A stretch of 64,000 nucleotides of DNA from Candidatus Obscuribacterales bacterium. Lineage in GTDB: Bacteria; Cyanobacteriota; Vampirovibrionia; Obscuribacterales; Obscuribacteraceae. The notes beneath the pieces were generated by a model. It saw only the letters and a list, made by a program, of their open reading frames with translations, made no database searches and was not told the DNA's origin. The position numbers were made by a program, and so were the translations under genes. The stretch lies in the NCBI GenBank assembly GCA_020050685.1, contig JAGVKG010000046.1:1-64000 (forward strand), read 5' to 3'. Numbering within the stretch: the first letter of the stretch is position 1; each line of letters begins with the position of its first letter. Shown piece after piece: positions 1-9,661 of this stretch.

Positions 1-50
1 AGGTTCACTCCTTTTGCTGCCTGACTGCACAATGGTTTAACGTGCTACGG
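1..50. other. Intergenic edge
   Basis: Short stretch downstream of the minus-strand gene that ends at 51. I see no clear terminator hairpin or gene start in it. Confidence 0.4.
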
Positions 51-3000
51 TCATTTGGCTGGGCTTGACAAATCGGGCGCTTTCATGGAAGCGCTTATAA
101 ACAAATACCCCACATAAATCGCCGGACTGGCCAAAACCAAAGCCAGAATTGTAATGTCCTCAGCAAAAAGCGGAAATCCATGCTGCAGCAAAATACGCAT
201 TGGCAAAGCAATGGCATACGCCGCACCAGCCACTAAGTAGGCGAGCAAATTAGTGCGAGCAAATTTGTATATGAAAAGCCAAGCCGCAAGCAAGAAGACA
301 AAATAACTTGTCGCATCAGTTACGTAGTCCTGCAAATAACGATCGCTGAGTGGATAAAGCAAACTAATCATCAAACAAAAGGCAACGTAGTAGCCGAAGT
401 TGCGCGAGTACTTGGCATAAATTCCTACCGTCACTCCAGCGACAAGCAGAAAGTACATTCCCCAGGTCAGCGAATCTAAAAGCGTGTCAAAAGCTGGATT
501 GTAGACATTGACGATTCGACAAAAGCTCTCCAGCGGCGACATGGTTACAACTGGCGATACTTGAGCGTGAATAGCCGAACTCAAGATAATCAGCGCTCGC
601 CAGCCAATACCAGCGGCATAACCAGCCAAGACAGCATCAAGCCAGAAATCACGTTTGACGGTGGCACTATCCTTTGTGTCGGGTTCTTGTCCTATTCCAA
701 GGGCTGCTTCCAAAATGGAGACGACAGAAGTGTGCGGAAAGAGTAGTCGGAAAGTCGCTTGGGCAAAAGCCGCTAGACCGGCCAGCATGGCTGCAAATGA
801 AACTGCTGCCATTACTTGTTTGACACCTTGCCCAATTAGATAAGATGAAAGCGGCGAGTCAGTCGAGTAGCTTGTGAACAGTTGCGGCCAAGTATTTAGG
901 GCCTCCGGAATGAGAAGCAAGGCCATTATCAGAGCCAAGAAAATTGCCGGTCGCCAGCGAATGGTGCCGGTACGAGCCAGACCACGGATCCACCAAATCA
1001 CAGCCGCAGAAAAGACAACATTGAGCGCGATCATCAAATAACTGGCAAATTGATCTTTGCTTGTGCGCTTGGCGCGATCAAATAACCACTTATCTGGAAT
1101 TTGCCAGTCGTCATCATAACCGGATACCAGGTTGCCAACCGTTCCACAAACCACCTTGAAAGGTGCGTCCGCTATATCATACTTGGGTGATTCAAAAGTG
1201 AAGCTCCAATCCGTACGGCGAGAGCGCCGAGCCTCAGAAGCATCCTTAAGCGTGGTTGGTTCTACTTCCGCATGCTCGCGTTCAAGATAATTCGAAACAG
1301 CCTTGAGTGCTGAATCCTTTGACAAATTGCCGCCCTCAGCATCTTCGGCTAAGGAACAAGCTAAACTAAGCGGCCTGCCTTTTGGATCCAAAATCACTAT
1401 GTATTCCGTCGGATCGAGAATCCGGAAAAAGCGCACTCGCCAAATCAAAGGATGTGCTACTGCTTCCGCTAACTCTTCGGTGCGCTTGAAGCGCACCTTT
1501 TCATAGGCATATTGAATGGCTTGAGCATTCCAGCCCCGAGTCAGATAAGCAACTTCATAGTGCCCTTCAGGCTTAATGTCATTGGCAATTAAATAACGAC
1601 GGGCAATTTCAATTGCTTGATCTCTTGTGCAATTTAGATTGACCTTTTGACCAATGCAAGGAAAGTAATAACAAAATTGAATTAAGCAAGCAATGGTGCC
1701 AATTAAAATAAGCGCAATGCGTTTTCGTTTTGAAAGTGGTGCATAAACATAGGCTGATTTGGGCAAGACATCTTCGACGTGGGCAAAGCTCGGATCGGCT
1801 TTTACGGTTTCATTGGCTAGGGCTGTCTCGTTTGCGGCAATCTCATTTCTGCCCCGTCTAATGGCAATATAGCTAAATATGCCGACAACAATAAAAGGTG
1901 AAATGGTGGCAAGCCCTGTTACCTTCAGGCTCCAAACTGGTGAAAATAAAAGTGGTGCCACACCCAAGAAGCAATCAAAAACGTAATGCGAAATTATGCA
2001 AGCAATCAAACCAAACCGGCGCAAAATAAATCCGTAGAAGAGCCCGACAATGGTCAGCTCCAAACCACGTGCATAAGGTGGTTCTTGCGCATAATTAGAA
2101 TGCATGAAGGCCCAGGCAGCCGCTTGAATCAAATTGGCCAGCCAGAAATTGCCCACTAGCTTTTGGGCAATTGACATTCCCAAGACACGGTAGGTCAGCT
2201 CTTCTGACACTGCAGCCGAAATTCCCACATACATGGCGGAGAAGAATGGCAAGCTGGCAGACAAAGTATCGACGTTGTGAATCTCAAGCGGTGCCCAGAG
2301 ACCAACTTGTCTTCCGAATAAGTAATAGAAAACAATAAAGCCAAGATGTGTGCCGAATAGTCCATAGCCGGCCAAGCAACCATCCAACACTTGCCTGGTT
2401 GCCAGCCCGCGAATGCTGAAGAGATGCTCCAATGCCAAGGCCTTGGGCCAAAAGACACGGTAAAGAGCCTCTGACGAGCCAACCAGCAAAAACATTTGCA
2501 TGAATTCATTGATTGCTGACGAAAAGGCGCTGACATATGTGTCCATCAAATAGCCATTGAAGGACATTGTCGTTGTGTAGCTTTGAATTGCTTGAGGCAA
2601 ACTGTTAATCGATTCGCCTAGAGTGACAAGCGCCATAAATAAGGATACGAATAGCGCCAGACGCCAGCGTAAAAGTCCGGAAGTAAACGCCCAGAGGAAA
2701 GCAAAAAACGTGGCAACATTCAAAGCCGCATAAAATATACTGGCAATATCGCCAAGCGCTTGGTTGTAAGAACGCAATTTGCTGAACTTGCGAGTCCATG
2801 ATTGCGGCACATGTAAATAATGATTGAAGATAGTTACTTGATTGCCGGCTACATAAACATAAATTCTCAGCTTGGCACCTTTGAATTGTTTGAGGTTCTC
2901 TTGCCAGGTGAAGAAGTGATCGGTGCGACGGGGTTGGCTAATTGAGCCATCTTCAATTTGCTTATACGAAGCAAGCGACAGTTTGGCTTGACTCTCGACA

Positions 3001-3473
3001 AAGGATTGGGCAAGAGCTAGTGCTTCCTTGTGATTGACTGTTGGCAGCTCTTTGTCATTTTCTATTGCATGATCGCAAGCAACAAGCTTGCCGTCCGGAC
3101 TTAAATAAATCGAACAATCTTCTAGCCTGAGAGGACGACAAAAGCGCGTCGTCCAGCGCCAGACCGGAATTTGTTCCTTCATTAGGACATTGGCTTCCGT
3201 CAAGCCAAGTTCGTACTCCAGAAATGTCTTGGCAGTCTCGTCGTAAGAAAATGTTGTTGATTTAACTGCTGCTTCCGGCGGATATGAAAGTTGTTGTGCC
3301 CAGGCTTCTGCCTTTTCGGTAATCAGGCGTCGAGAAAGTTTCAAATCAATCGAAGCAGAAGGAAAAACAGAATCGCATTTAGAAAAGTAAGAAAGAAGGC
3401 CAAGAAGACCAATTACAAGCAAGCACCACAGGTGGTGGCGCGAGAGTTTCTTCTTCTGATTGCCCTCTGTCAT
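51..3473 (-). CDS. Tandemly duplicated CPBP-type (CAAX protease-like) membrane protein
   Basis: Polytopic membrane protein of 1140 residues made of two similar halves (about 1-570 and 590-1140). Each half has an N-terminal membrane anchor, a soluble region of about 200 residues containing an RRTD..F motif, and then several membrane segments. In the first half the membrane part carries the CPBP/Abi signature: E424-E425 with R429 (EExxxR), H458 (FMHSN) and H496 (HYVFD). In known CPBP proteases these residues form the intramembrane active site, so the first half is probably an active protease or a protein-modifying enzyme. The second half has similar membrane topology but I cannot find EExxxR or the two histidines, so it is probably a non-catalytic partner domain. 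Its ATG overlaps the stop of the upstream SAM hydrolase gene (TAATG), which implies translational coupling. Substrate unknown. Confidence 0.75.
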   Translation of the reverse strand: MTEGNQKKKLSRHHLWCLLVIGLLGLLSYFSKCDSVFPSASIDLKLSRRLITEKAEAWAQQLSYPPEAAVKSTTFSYDETAKTFLEYELGLTEANVLMKEQIPVWRWTTRFCRPLRLEDCSIYLSPDGKLVACDHAIENDKELPTVNHKEALALAQSFVESQAKLSLASYKQIEDGSISQPRRTDHFFTWQENLKQFKGAKLRIYVYVAGNQVTIFNHYLHVPQSWTRKFSKLRSYNQALGDIASIFYAALNVATFFAFLWAFTSGLLRWRLALFVSLFMALVTLGESINSLPQAIQSYTTTMSFNGYLMDTYVSAFSSAINEFMQMFLLVGSSEALYRVFWPKALALEHLFSIRGLATRQVLDGCLAGYGLFGTHLGFIVFYYLFGRQVGLWAPLEIHNVDTLSASLPFFSAMYVGISAAVSEELTYRVLGMSIAQKLVGNFWLANLIQAAAWAFMHSNYAQEPPYARGLELTIVGLFYGFILRRFGLIACIISHYVFDCFLGVAPLLFSPVWSLKVTGLATISPFIVVGIFSYIAIRRGRNEIAANETALANETVKADPSFAHVEDVLPKSAYVYAPLSKRKRIALILIGTIACLIQFCYYFPCIGQKVNLNCTRDQAIEIARRYLIANDIKPEGHYEVAYLTRGWNAQAIQYAYEKVRFKRTEELAEAVAHPLIWRVRFFRILDPTEYIVILDPKGRPLSLACSLAEDAEGGNLSKDSALKAVSNYLEREHAEVEPTTLKDASEARRSRRTDWSFTFESPKYDIADAPFKVVCGTVGNLVSGYDDDWQIPDKWLFDRAKRTSKDQFASYLMIALNVVFSAAVIWWIRGLARTGTIRWRPAIFLALIMALLLIPEALNTWPQLFTSYSTDSPLSSYLIGQGVKQVMAAVSFAAMLAGLAAFAQATFRLLFPHTSVVSILEAALGIGQEPDTKDSATVKRDFWLDAVLAGYAAGIGWRALIILSSAIHAQVSPVVTMSPLESFCRIVNVYNPAFDTLLDSLTWGMYFLLVAGVTVGIYAKYSRNFGYYVAFCLMISLLYPLSDRYLQDYVTDATSYFVFLLAAWLFIYKFARTNLLAYLVAGAAYAIALPMRILLQHGFPLFAEDITILALVLASPAIYVGYLFISASMKAPDLSSPAK

Positions 3474-4276
3474 TATGGGATTTGATCCGCGACTTGCACT
3501 AATACTTGTGCGCCAAGACCGACTCCCAGCGCCAGGTCTCCCCGTCCACCATTGACGCCAATTTCAACATAGCCGTGACTACCAATTAAGGCTGTGATTT
3601 GGCCAACCTTGACTGAGCCATAAGTGGTGGCAATTGTGCCTACGGACTTGCCGTTTATAAATACTGGCGCGCCGAGACTGACTGAAGCCGCATCAATATT
3701 TGTAATTAAGTTGCCGAATCTATCTATGTAGGTTATTTCACCGATTACTGATTGGTCGGTTATTAAAGGCTCACTGACGCTAAATCTTACCAATGTATCA
3801 AGGTCAATTGGTGCTCCGACAAGCTTGGGGGCAACTCCTGAGGCGATATGCCCGGCAACAGGAGCAAAGATATCACGGCCGTGAAATGTAGCGGATGGTT
3901 CTTGCAGATAATACTCCGGATTGTTCAAAAGAAATGCTTGCCACCTTTCTTTGTCTTCCAGCACATAAGAAAAGACACCGTTATCCGGACCAATAAAAAT
4001 GTGATCTTTCGATACGAGCAGCAAGGGCCTACGGCAAGTACCGACACCAGGATCGACAACTACTACATGGATAGTGCCTTTGGGAAAGTAGCTGTAAGTA
4101 TTATGAATAATCCAAGCCGTTGATTGTACGTCAAATGGTTTTACTTCGTGCGAGATATCGAAGATGGAAACTTTGGGAGCATAGGAGAGAATCACGCCCT
4201 TCACACAGGCAACAAATCCGTCGAAGTGTCCAAAGTCTGTTGTTAAGGTTACGAACTGGTAAGATTGGCTGGCCAT
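3473..4276 (-). CDS. S-adenosyl-L-methionine hydrolase (adenosine-forming), DUF62 family
   Basis: 267 residues, full length for the SAM hydroxide adenosyltransferase (DUF62) family, which splits SAM into adenosine and methionine using water. It is related to fluorinase and chlorinase. The N-terminal LTTDFG motif (11-16), DPGVGTCR (D75 to R82) and FHGRD (H132) are visible. D75, R82 and H132 correspond by spacing to the Asp/Arg/His triad described for archaeal members, so hydrolysis rather than halogenation is expected. It lies 30 bases after acpS and its TAA overlaps the ATG of the CPBP gene. The physiological role of the family is still poorly understood. Family confidence is high; the cellular role is inference. 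Confidence 0.9.
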   Translation of the reverse strand: MASQSYQFVTLTTDFGHFDGFVACVKGVILSYAPKVSIFDISHEVKPFDVQSTAWIIHNTYSYFPKGTIHVVVVDPGVGTCRRPLLLVSKDHIFIGPDNGVFSYVLEDKERWQAFLLNNPEYYLQEPSATFHGRDIFAPVAGHIASGVAPKLVGAPIDLDTLVRFSVSEPLITDQSVIGEITYIDRFGNLITNIDAASVSLGAPVFINGKSVGTIATTYGSVKVGQITALIGSHGYVEIGVNGGRGDLALGVGLGAQVLVQVADQIP

Positions 4277-4306
4277 AATTCAAGTTTCTGCTTTGAAGGG
4301 TGTCGT

Positions 4307-4702
4307 CTAAATCTTGGCGCTGTGAGCCAGCACAACGGCTGTCGCAAATTCCCTTTCGTGACTGAGACTTACTTGCCAAACATCCAAGCCGCGTGAATCG
4401 GCCAGTGCCTTGGCTCTGCCGTGCAAGGAAATGCTGGGCTCGCCGGATCTTTCTCTCAAAACTTCAACCTCTTTCCAGGAAATGCCATTCCAACCTGTAC
4501 CTAATGTTTTGGCACAAGCTTCTTTGGCAGCAAAGCGTGAAGCAATACGCGAGTCGCGATGAAGCGGTTCGGCCAAAACATAACTTTGTTCGGCACTGGT
4601 CAGGATGCGATCAAGGAAGCGCTTGCCAAAACGCTTGTACGCTTCCGAAATCCGCTTGATTGAACATATGTCTGTGCCGATCTTGATCACGTTTCCCGCC
4701 AA
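4307..4702 (-). CDS. acpS: Holo-[acyl-carrier-protein] synthase
   Basis: 131 residues, normal for AcpS. The enzyme transfers 4'-phosphopantetheine from CoA to the serine of acyl carrier protein and so activates fatty acid synthesis in the cytosol. The N-terminal IGTDICSI motif supplies the metal-binding Asp (D11), and FAAKEACAK supplies the second ligand (E61) and the conserved KEA motif. The C-terminal SLSHEREFATA strand is also typical. The annotated start is TTG, 6 bases after the folK stop; an in-frame GTG at 4690 follows a GGCGGG stretch and is an equally possible start. It sits in a minus-strand operon between folK and the SAM hydrolase. Confidence 0.93.
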   Translation of the reverse strand: MAGNVIKIGTDICSIKRISEAYKRFGKRFLDRILTSAEQSYVLAEPLHRDSRIASRFAAKEACAKTLGTGWNGISWKEVEVLRERSGEPSISLHGRAKALADSRGLDVWQVSLSHEREFATAVVLAHSAKI

Positions 4703-4708
4703 CTGTTT

Positions 4709-5245
4709 CTAAAAATCACTGCCGCGTGTGCCATACAAGTAAACCAGTTCTGGCTCCGGCAATTCTTCGTGCAGCTCGGAGACTGTTTTATTGAAAGACG
4801 GGTGCACCCAATCCGGAGACACTTCCAAAAGCGGCACTAAAGCGTAAGCACGTTTGTGCAAGCTTGGATGAGGCACCTTCAAATAACTGGTATCAATTAT
4901 TTGATCCGAGAAGAACAAAATATCCAGGTCGACTATTTTGCGCTTGCCACCATGTAGTGCCGTGAGACGATCTTCAATTTCTTTGCAGACACCCAGTAAT
5001 TCTTTGGGTATCAAATCCGTTTCAATTGCAGCTACTGCATTCACGTACCAACTGGGGCGGGAAGCAATAATCGCTTCTGTTTCATAAAGGCTCGAGCACT
5101 CGACAACCTCGATTCCCGGATCATCTTTTAAAAGTTGCATTGCTTGTTGTACATAGCCCAGCCGATCCCCTTCATTAGAGCCAAGCCCAATGAAGGCGCG
5201 GTTTGCTTCTCTTTTCTTTGCCGGCTCTGCCATCTTTGCTGCCAC
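4709..5245 (-). CDS. folK: 2-amino-4-hydroxy-6-hydroxymethyldihydropteridine pyrophosphokinase
   Basis: 178 residues. HPPK transfers pyrophosphate from ATP to 6-hydroxymethyl-7,8-dihydropterin in folate synthesis. Seen here are the N-terminal FIGLGSNEGDR motif, the signature RKIVDLDIL with the two Mg-binding aspartates (D107, D109), and VPHPSLHKRAYALVPL near 124-140. The start is GTG at 5245, with an in-frame ATG at 5233; the first 15 or so residues are not conserved, so either is possible. It is 28 bases downstream of the HAD gene and 6 bases upstream of acpS, which suggests one transcript. No folB or folP is seen nearby. Confidence 0.93.
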   Translation of the reverse strand: MAAKMAEPAKKREANRAFIGLGSNEGDRLGYVQQAMQLLKDDPGIEVVECSSLYETEAIIASRPSWYVNAVAAIETDLIPKELLGVCKEIEDRLTALHGGKRKIVDLDILFFSDQIIDTSYLKVPHPSLHKRAYALVPLLEVSPDWVHPSFNKTVSELHEELPEPELVYLYGTRGSDF

Positions 5246-5273
5246 TCATATCAGTCGCCCTAAATTATATCGC

Positions 5274-5963
5274 TTATGCAAATACGGCTTCTAGAAGACT
5301 CGCGGTTGGCTCCAAAGAAGTAAACAAAAAGTCTGGCTTAAGCTCGGCCAATGCATCCCAAGTTGTTCTACCGGTATTGACAATAATTGAACGAGCCAAA
5401 AATCCTTGGGCACAGAAAATGTCATTGACGCTGTCGCCAATAATGACAATCTCGCCTCGCTGCCAATCTCTAGCAAAGTGCGCTTTTGCACGATTGTAAG
5501 CAATTTCTGGCAGGTGCATGCGGTTTTGTGAATCGGAACCATATGCACCAATCGGGAAATGGGCATTGAGCTGAAAAGGCTCAAGCTTAATGCGGGCGCC
5601 AAGTTCGGTATTGCCAGTTAATAGACCCAAGCTAGCTTGCGGCCTTTCGGCAAGCGCCAAGACCAGCTCCTGGGCACCAGACAGCAAAGAGTAGTCATTG
5701 GTGTTGGCAATTTCTTCTTTCAGGATTTGAGGATAGATTTCGGAGACCTTCATCCAGGTTGGCTGAAATTCTGATTCGCCTATCTTGTTAGCAATTAAGA
5801 TCTCTTGCACAAGTTGCGGATCGGTTTTACCCGAGAAAAATACGGCGGATGTGTCCAGCTCATGACCAAAGATTTGAACAAGCGATCGGCTCAGCGCACG
5901 CCTGCCAACTCCACGTGGCTTGATCAAAGTTTCGTCAATATCAAATAATACAAGTCGATTCAT
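5274..5963 (-). CDS. HAD-superfamily hydrolase (phosphatase-like)
   Basis: 229 residues. All HAD motifs are present: LFDIDET with the nucleophile D8 and acid/base D10, LLTGNT (T116) for motif II, a Lys/Arg-rich stretch near 150-165, and IGDSVND (D177, D181) for motif IV. A helical cap lies between about 18 and 95. This resembles phosphoglycolate phosphatase-like members, but the substrate cannot be read from sequence. It is 12 bases downstream of the GGDEF gene and 28 bases upstream of folK, so it is probably cotranscribed. A folate-related dephosphorylation would fit the neighbourhood, but that is only inference. Confidence 0.82.
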   Translation of the reverse strand: MNRLVLFDIDETLIKPRGVGRRALSRSLVQIFGHELDTSAVFFSGKTDPQLVQEILIANKIGESEFQPTWMKVSEIYPQILKEEIANTNDYSLLSGAQELVLALAERPQASLGLLTGNTELGARIKLEPFQLNAHFPIGAYGSDSQNRMHLPEIAYNRAKAHFARDWQRGEIVIIGDSVNDIFCAQGFLARSIIVNTGRTTWDALAELKPDFLFTSLEPTASLLEAVFA

Positions 5964-5975
5964 CTAGCTAAATCA

Positions 5976-8834
5976 CTAAACAGTTTGACTAGTCGATTCT
6001 GCGACTTGACCTGGCAAATGACCAGGCTCTTTCTCGTCGTCCGACCAGATACAAATTTGATTGCGCCCTGAACGCTTGGCTAAATAAAGAGCCTTGTCTG
6101 CTTTCTCCACTAGCTCGTCGGCACTTGCCGCTTGCTCAGGGAATGTTGCTGCACCAATGGAAATAGAAATCGAACCAACATTAGGAATGGATTGTTCGTT
6201 TACTTTGCGGCAAAGACGCTCAGCAATTAAGGCTGCTTCCGCCAGTGGTGTTTCCGGCAAAATTACGGCAAACTCTTCTCCGCCATACCGGGCTGCTGTA
6301 TCGCCTGAGCGCAAGACATTTTTCAAGGTCCAAGCCACTTGGCGAATTGCTGTGTCACCAATTGGGTGACCAAAGCGATCGTTGATTTGTTTCAGTAGAT
6401 CCAAATCGATCATCAATAGTGAGCACGGCAGATCTTTTCTTTCCGCTCGTCTAATTTCCTGTGCCAAGCGGTTCTTCAAATAAATGTGATTATAAAGACC
6501 CGTCATGCCATCAGTAATTGCTTGCTGCTTCACTTGCGCAAATAATTGTCTATGCGAAATAGTGATGGCAATTTGATCAGCAAGTGCTGCAATCAAATTA
6601 CGTTCTGATTCTTTCCAGTTGCGTGCATATTGGCTTTGGTGCACCATGAGAATACCGAGCAAGCGATTGTCTTCATAAAGTGGCGCACAAATCAGCGACT
6701 TTGTGTCAAGCAAAGACAAAAAGTCTCGTAAGGGTTCAGCGTTTTTATCTTCTCGGCAATTACTGATTACAACCAAAGGCGCTGGGTTGCCACCACCTTG
6801 AGTTTCCTTGTCGTCGGCAGTTTCTTTCTGGCTTAGACCAAAAATAGCACTGGTGCTTGAGTCGGCTGCGCCTTGAGGATTGAAATCGAGCTTGTTCATA
6901 TAAATGTTCAAACCGGTCATCGGCTCAAGGTTGGTCCCATGATACTCATGACTGACAAAGAGCGGCCCTTCCGGTCGCGGCTGAATGATTTGGCAACGAT
7001 CAACTGCCAGCGCCTCACCAAGTTCCTTGGTCACACTGGCAAGAATCACATCAAGATCTAAGGAGCCGCGCATAGCGCGGACAATATGGTTAATCAGAAG
7101 TTCTTGTTCGGCCAAGCTCTTAGTTTTGCCATAAAGATTCGCTTGTTCCATGGCCAGTGCAACGTGGCCGGCAACTGCCTGCACGAGTTCTTGTTCTTCT
7201 TCGCTCCAAGTGCGATGCGTATCACATTGGTGAATCAGAATTAGACCCAAAGGTTTGTTGCCCATGGAAATCGGACAGGCCATCAAAGACTTAATCGAAG
7301 CCCAATCTTCAGGCGATGATTCATTGTGTTCAAACAATGGTTCGCTTTCTTTATCGTGCAAGACATCGAGCGATAAAATGCTGCCTTGGGCAAGAATTGT
7401 TTGCAACAAACTTTCTTTGGTGACACGAATCACACGATTTTTTAAAGGCGTGCCATCCGCATTCGTGTCCCACCAGAGATAGTCAAAAGAAAAACGACCT
7501 GAATCCAGATCCAGATCTTGTTCTTGACCAACCAAGGCCAAGCAACAACGACTGGCACCAAGAGCTGAACCTAACTCAGAAACCGTCGTGTTTAAAATTT
7601 GATCCAAGTCCAGTGATTGGCGGATTGATTCGGCAATTTTTTCCACCATCAACGTATGCTCGTGCTGCATTTGCAAATTGGCTGCCATCTGATTGAAAGC
7701 TTTACCTAATAAGCCAATCTCACCACCAGCGGAAACTTTTACACGTTTGGATAAGTCGCCTCGCCCAATGGCGCAAGCCTCACGCACTAAATCATTAATC
7801 GGACCGGTAAAGTGTTTGGTGGCAATGTAAGCTAAAACCACAGCTAAGGTGATAGCGACAAAGGCCAAAAAAGAAACCATATCAAACCAGTGTTCAATCG
7901 GGCCGTAAATAAGTTTGGTAGGTACACCAACCACGACAAGCCATCCGGTACCTGGCACTCTGTCAAAGGCGTAAGCGCGCGGTGTCGGATCGGCAATACC
8001 AATCACCTCAAGTGTGCCGCGCCAATGTTTACGCGAGGCTCGCACCGTGCGGGCATTGGAAAAGTCTTTGCCTAACCAAAAGTCGTTGTTCAAGGTGCGC
8101 GCCATGACACGATTTTGCAAATCGCAAACCGTAATTACAGAGCCGTTGTTCTCGCCTAATCCGCGAAAGAGCGTCAGGACAGTCTTGGGATTAATCGAAG
8201 CAATTAAGACTGCCACCACTTGTTTGTCGTGATAAACAGGCGCACCAACCAAAATGGCTGAAGTATTTAAGAGTGGGCACTGAGAATAACCGGAAATATT
8301 TGTCTTACCACGCCGGAGAATTTCTTGGAAAAATGTTTGCTCTCTCAGAGTATTGCTTGGGGCTTGAGCCTTGTTTGCCGGCAATGCTTTTGCTGTCGGT
8401 AACTGTTTTGTGGGCGGCAAAACTTTTGTTGCTGTACCTGCGTTGCTTGCCGAACTGGTCTTGGCCAAAAATTCGCCTTGCGGGTTAACCAGATAAACGG
8501 CTTGCCAGCAACTTTCTGTATCACGAGCCGATTGCAAAAGCAGTTGTGCTTGGCTTTTGTCTAGATTTTTGATTTGTGGCAGGCTAGCCAAGGCCGAAAG
8601 CGTATCTTTCTGGTCATTGAGAAAACGCTCCATGGTGCGAACCGCAATTGCTGCTTCAAATTGCGTTGCCTGACGTGCTTCATTGTTGAGCGTATGATGG
8701 TCTTGCCAGATGATGTAGCTGCCAAGCACCAAAAGCGGTGTTGCTACGCAAAGGCATAAAAATAAGAGCCGGGCCTGAATGTCCAGCTGAATGTTTAAGC
8801 GCTCCAGGAGCATTTTCAGGATCATTGGCAACAC
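5976..8834 (-). CDS. Membrane sensor diguanylate cyclase (Cache-like, HAMP, 2xGAF, GGDEF)
   Basis: 952 residues. A membrane segment at 22-43 is followed by a periplasmic Cache-like sensor region (about 45-315), a second membrane segment (about 318-340), HAMP (about 341-395), two GAF domains (about 405-580 and 590-765) and a GGDEF domain (about 785-940). The active-site motif is GGEEF near residue 851, a functional variant. RSGD sits five residues before it, which is the RxxD inhibitory site for product feedback. It should make cyclic di-GMP from GTP in response to an external ligand and an internal GAF signal. The start is GTG, with no strong Shine-Dalgarno; ATG at 8825 or 8813 is possible. 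It heads the minus-strand HAD-folK-acpS-SAM hydrolase-CPBP cluster. Confidence 0.88.
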   Translation of the reverse strand: MLPMILKMLLERLNIQLDIQARLLFLCLCVATPLLVLGSYIIWQDHHTLNNEARQATQFEAAIAVRTMERFLNDQKDTLSALASLPQIKNLDKSQAQLLLQSARDTESCWQAVYLVNPQGEFLAKTSSASNAGTATKVLPPTKQLPTAKALPANKAQAPSNTLREQTFFQEILRRGKTNISGYSQCPLLNTSAILVGAPVYHDKQVVAVLIASINPKTVLTLFRGLGENNGSVITVCDLQNRVMARTLNNDFWLGKDFSNARTVRASRKHWRGTLEVIGIADPTPRAYAFDRVPGTGWLVVVGVPTKLIYGPIEHWFDMVSFLAFVAITLAVVLAYIATKHFTGPINDLVREACAIGRGDLSKRVKVSAGGEIGLLGKAFNQMAANLQMQHEHTLMVEKIAESIRQSLDLDQILNTTVSELGSALGASRCCLALVGQEQDLDLDSGRFSFDYLWWDTNADGTPLKNRVIRVTKESLLQTILAQGSILSLDVLHDKESEPLFEHNESSPEDWASIKSLMACPISMGNKPLGLILIHQCDTHRTWSEEEQELVQAVAGHVALAMEQANLYGKTKSLAEQELLINHIVRAMRGSLDLDVILASVTKELGEALAVDRCQIIQPRPEGPLFVSHEYHGTNLEPMTGLNIYMNKLDFNPQGAADSSTSAIFGLSQKETADDKETQGGGNPAPLVVISNCREDKNAEPLRDFLSLLDTKSLICAPLYEDNRLLGILMVHQSQYARNWKESERNLIAALADQIAITISHRQLFAQVKQQAITDGMTGLYNHIYLKNRLAQEIRRAERKDLPCSLLMIDLDLLKQINDRFGHPIGDTAIRQVAWTLKNVLRSGDTAARYGGEEFAVILPETPLAEAALIAERLCRKVNEQSIPNVGSISISIGAATFPEQAASADELVEKADKALYLAKRSGRNQICIWSDDEKEPGHLPGQVAESTSQTV

Positions 8835-9014
8835 GGGAATTGATCACCAATTTGGGGACGAAAGTTGGCTGTAATGACAACCTTAAGGGAGAATCTGATA
8901 AGCCATGAAAATCATAATAGTTTTCTAAGAGAAGAAAAGAGGAAATCTATAATGAAACTTGCAGAAGCCCCGCCTTCAGTGGGATTGTTACTAAAATGCT
9001 GACGATTTATTATT

Positions 9015-9043
9015 TTGACAGCTTGGCTGCTTCCGTATATTAA
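9015..9043 (+). promoter_or_regulatory. Sigma-70 type promoter
   Basis: TTGACA at 9015-9020, a 17-base spacer, then TATTAA at 9038-9043. This is a near-consensus housekeeping promoter. The start site would be near 9050, giving a leader of about 55 bases before the TTG at 9105. Confidence 0.7.
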
Positions 9044-9104
9044 GATTTAGACCGTATGCGAAGGAAGCTAAAATAATGAATCTTAGTTTGATTGGAGTTG
9101 GATC

Positions 9105-9641
9105 TTGAGCGAGGCTGAATTATCAAAACCAATTGATTTCCGCCGCTTAGTGGTATTTGGCTCTGCGGTGATTATGGCTGGATTGGCCATAACCGTAGTT
9201 TGCCTGGTGCCACTTTTCTTTCGTCATGCGCATCCAATTTCCATTTTTCCGGATCCCTTGGAGGAAGAATTTTTCTTCGATCTATTCGGCTTGATTGGTG
9301 CTTGTTGGTTGACGTGTTTTGTTATGGCACTTTGTGCTTGGAAAGCACCGGCGCGGGTCAGCCAGTGGTTGGGAATTATTTTGCTTTCCATTGATCAAGT
9401 AGTTTTGTTCGCCCAATGGCAGGGACTGAGCGAGTATCACAACTTCTGGTCAGAAGGAATTTGGCTTGCACCAGCGTTGCTTGAGGTATATTTTATTGGA
9501 CTTTTCTTCAGCTTCTTTACCTTGCCGGCTTTGACAATTTCTGGCAATCGCAGGCTGACAGCACTTGGAACATTGGTGGTGCTTTTGCCCTGGCTGATTG
9601 GCCGCGCGGCCATCATCATGGGCACGAGACTTTTGCCTTAG
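9105..9641 (+). CDS. Four-helix membrane protein of unknown function
   Basis: 178 residues, with hydrophobic segments near 14-36, 58-78, 86-106 and 140-172, so probably four membrane helices with little outside the membrane. I do not recognise the family. The start is TTG at 9105, supported by GGAG at 9094-9097 with a seven-base spacer. It stands alone on the plus strand between the divergent diguanylate cyclase gene and a convergent gene, and has its own promoter. No catalytic motif is apparent. Confidence 0.6.
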   Translation: MSEAELSKPIDFRRLVVFGSAVIMAGLAITVVCLVPLFFRHAHPISIFPDPLEEEFFFDLFGLIGACWLTCFVMALCAWKAPARVSQWLGIILLSIDQVVLFAQWQGLSEYHNFWSEGIWLAPALLEVYFIGLFFSFFTLPALTISGNRRLTALGTLVVLLPWLIGRAAIIMGTRLLP

Positions 9642-9661
9642 ATTTTGTTGAGGGCAGACAA

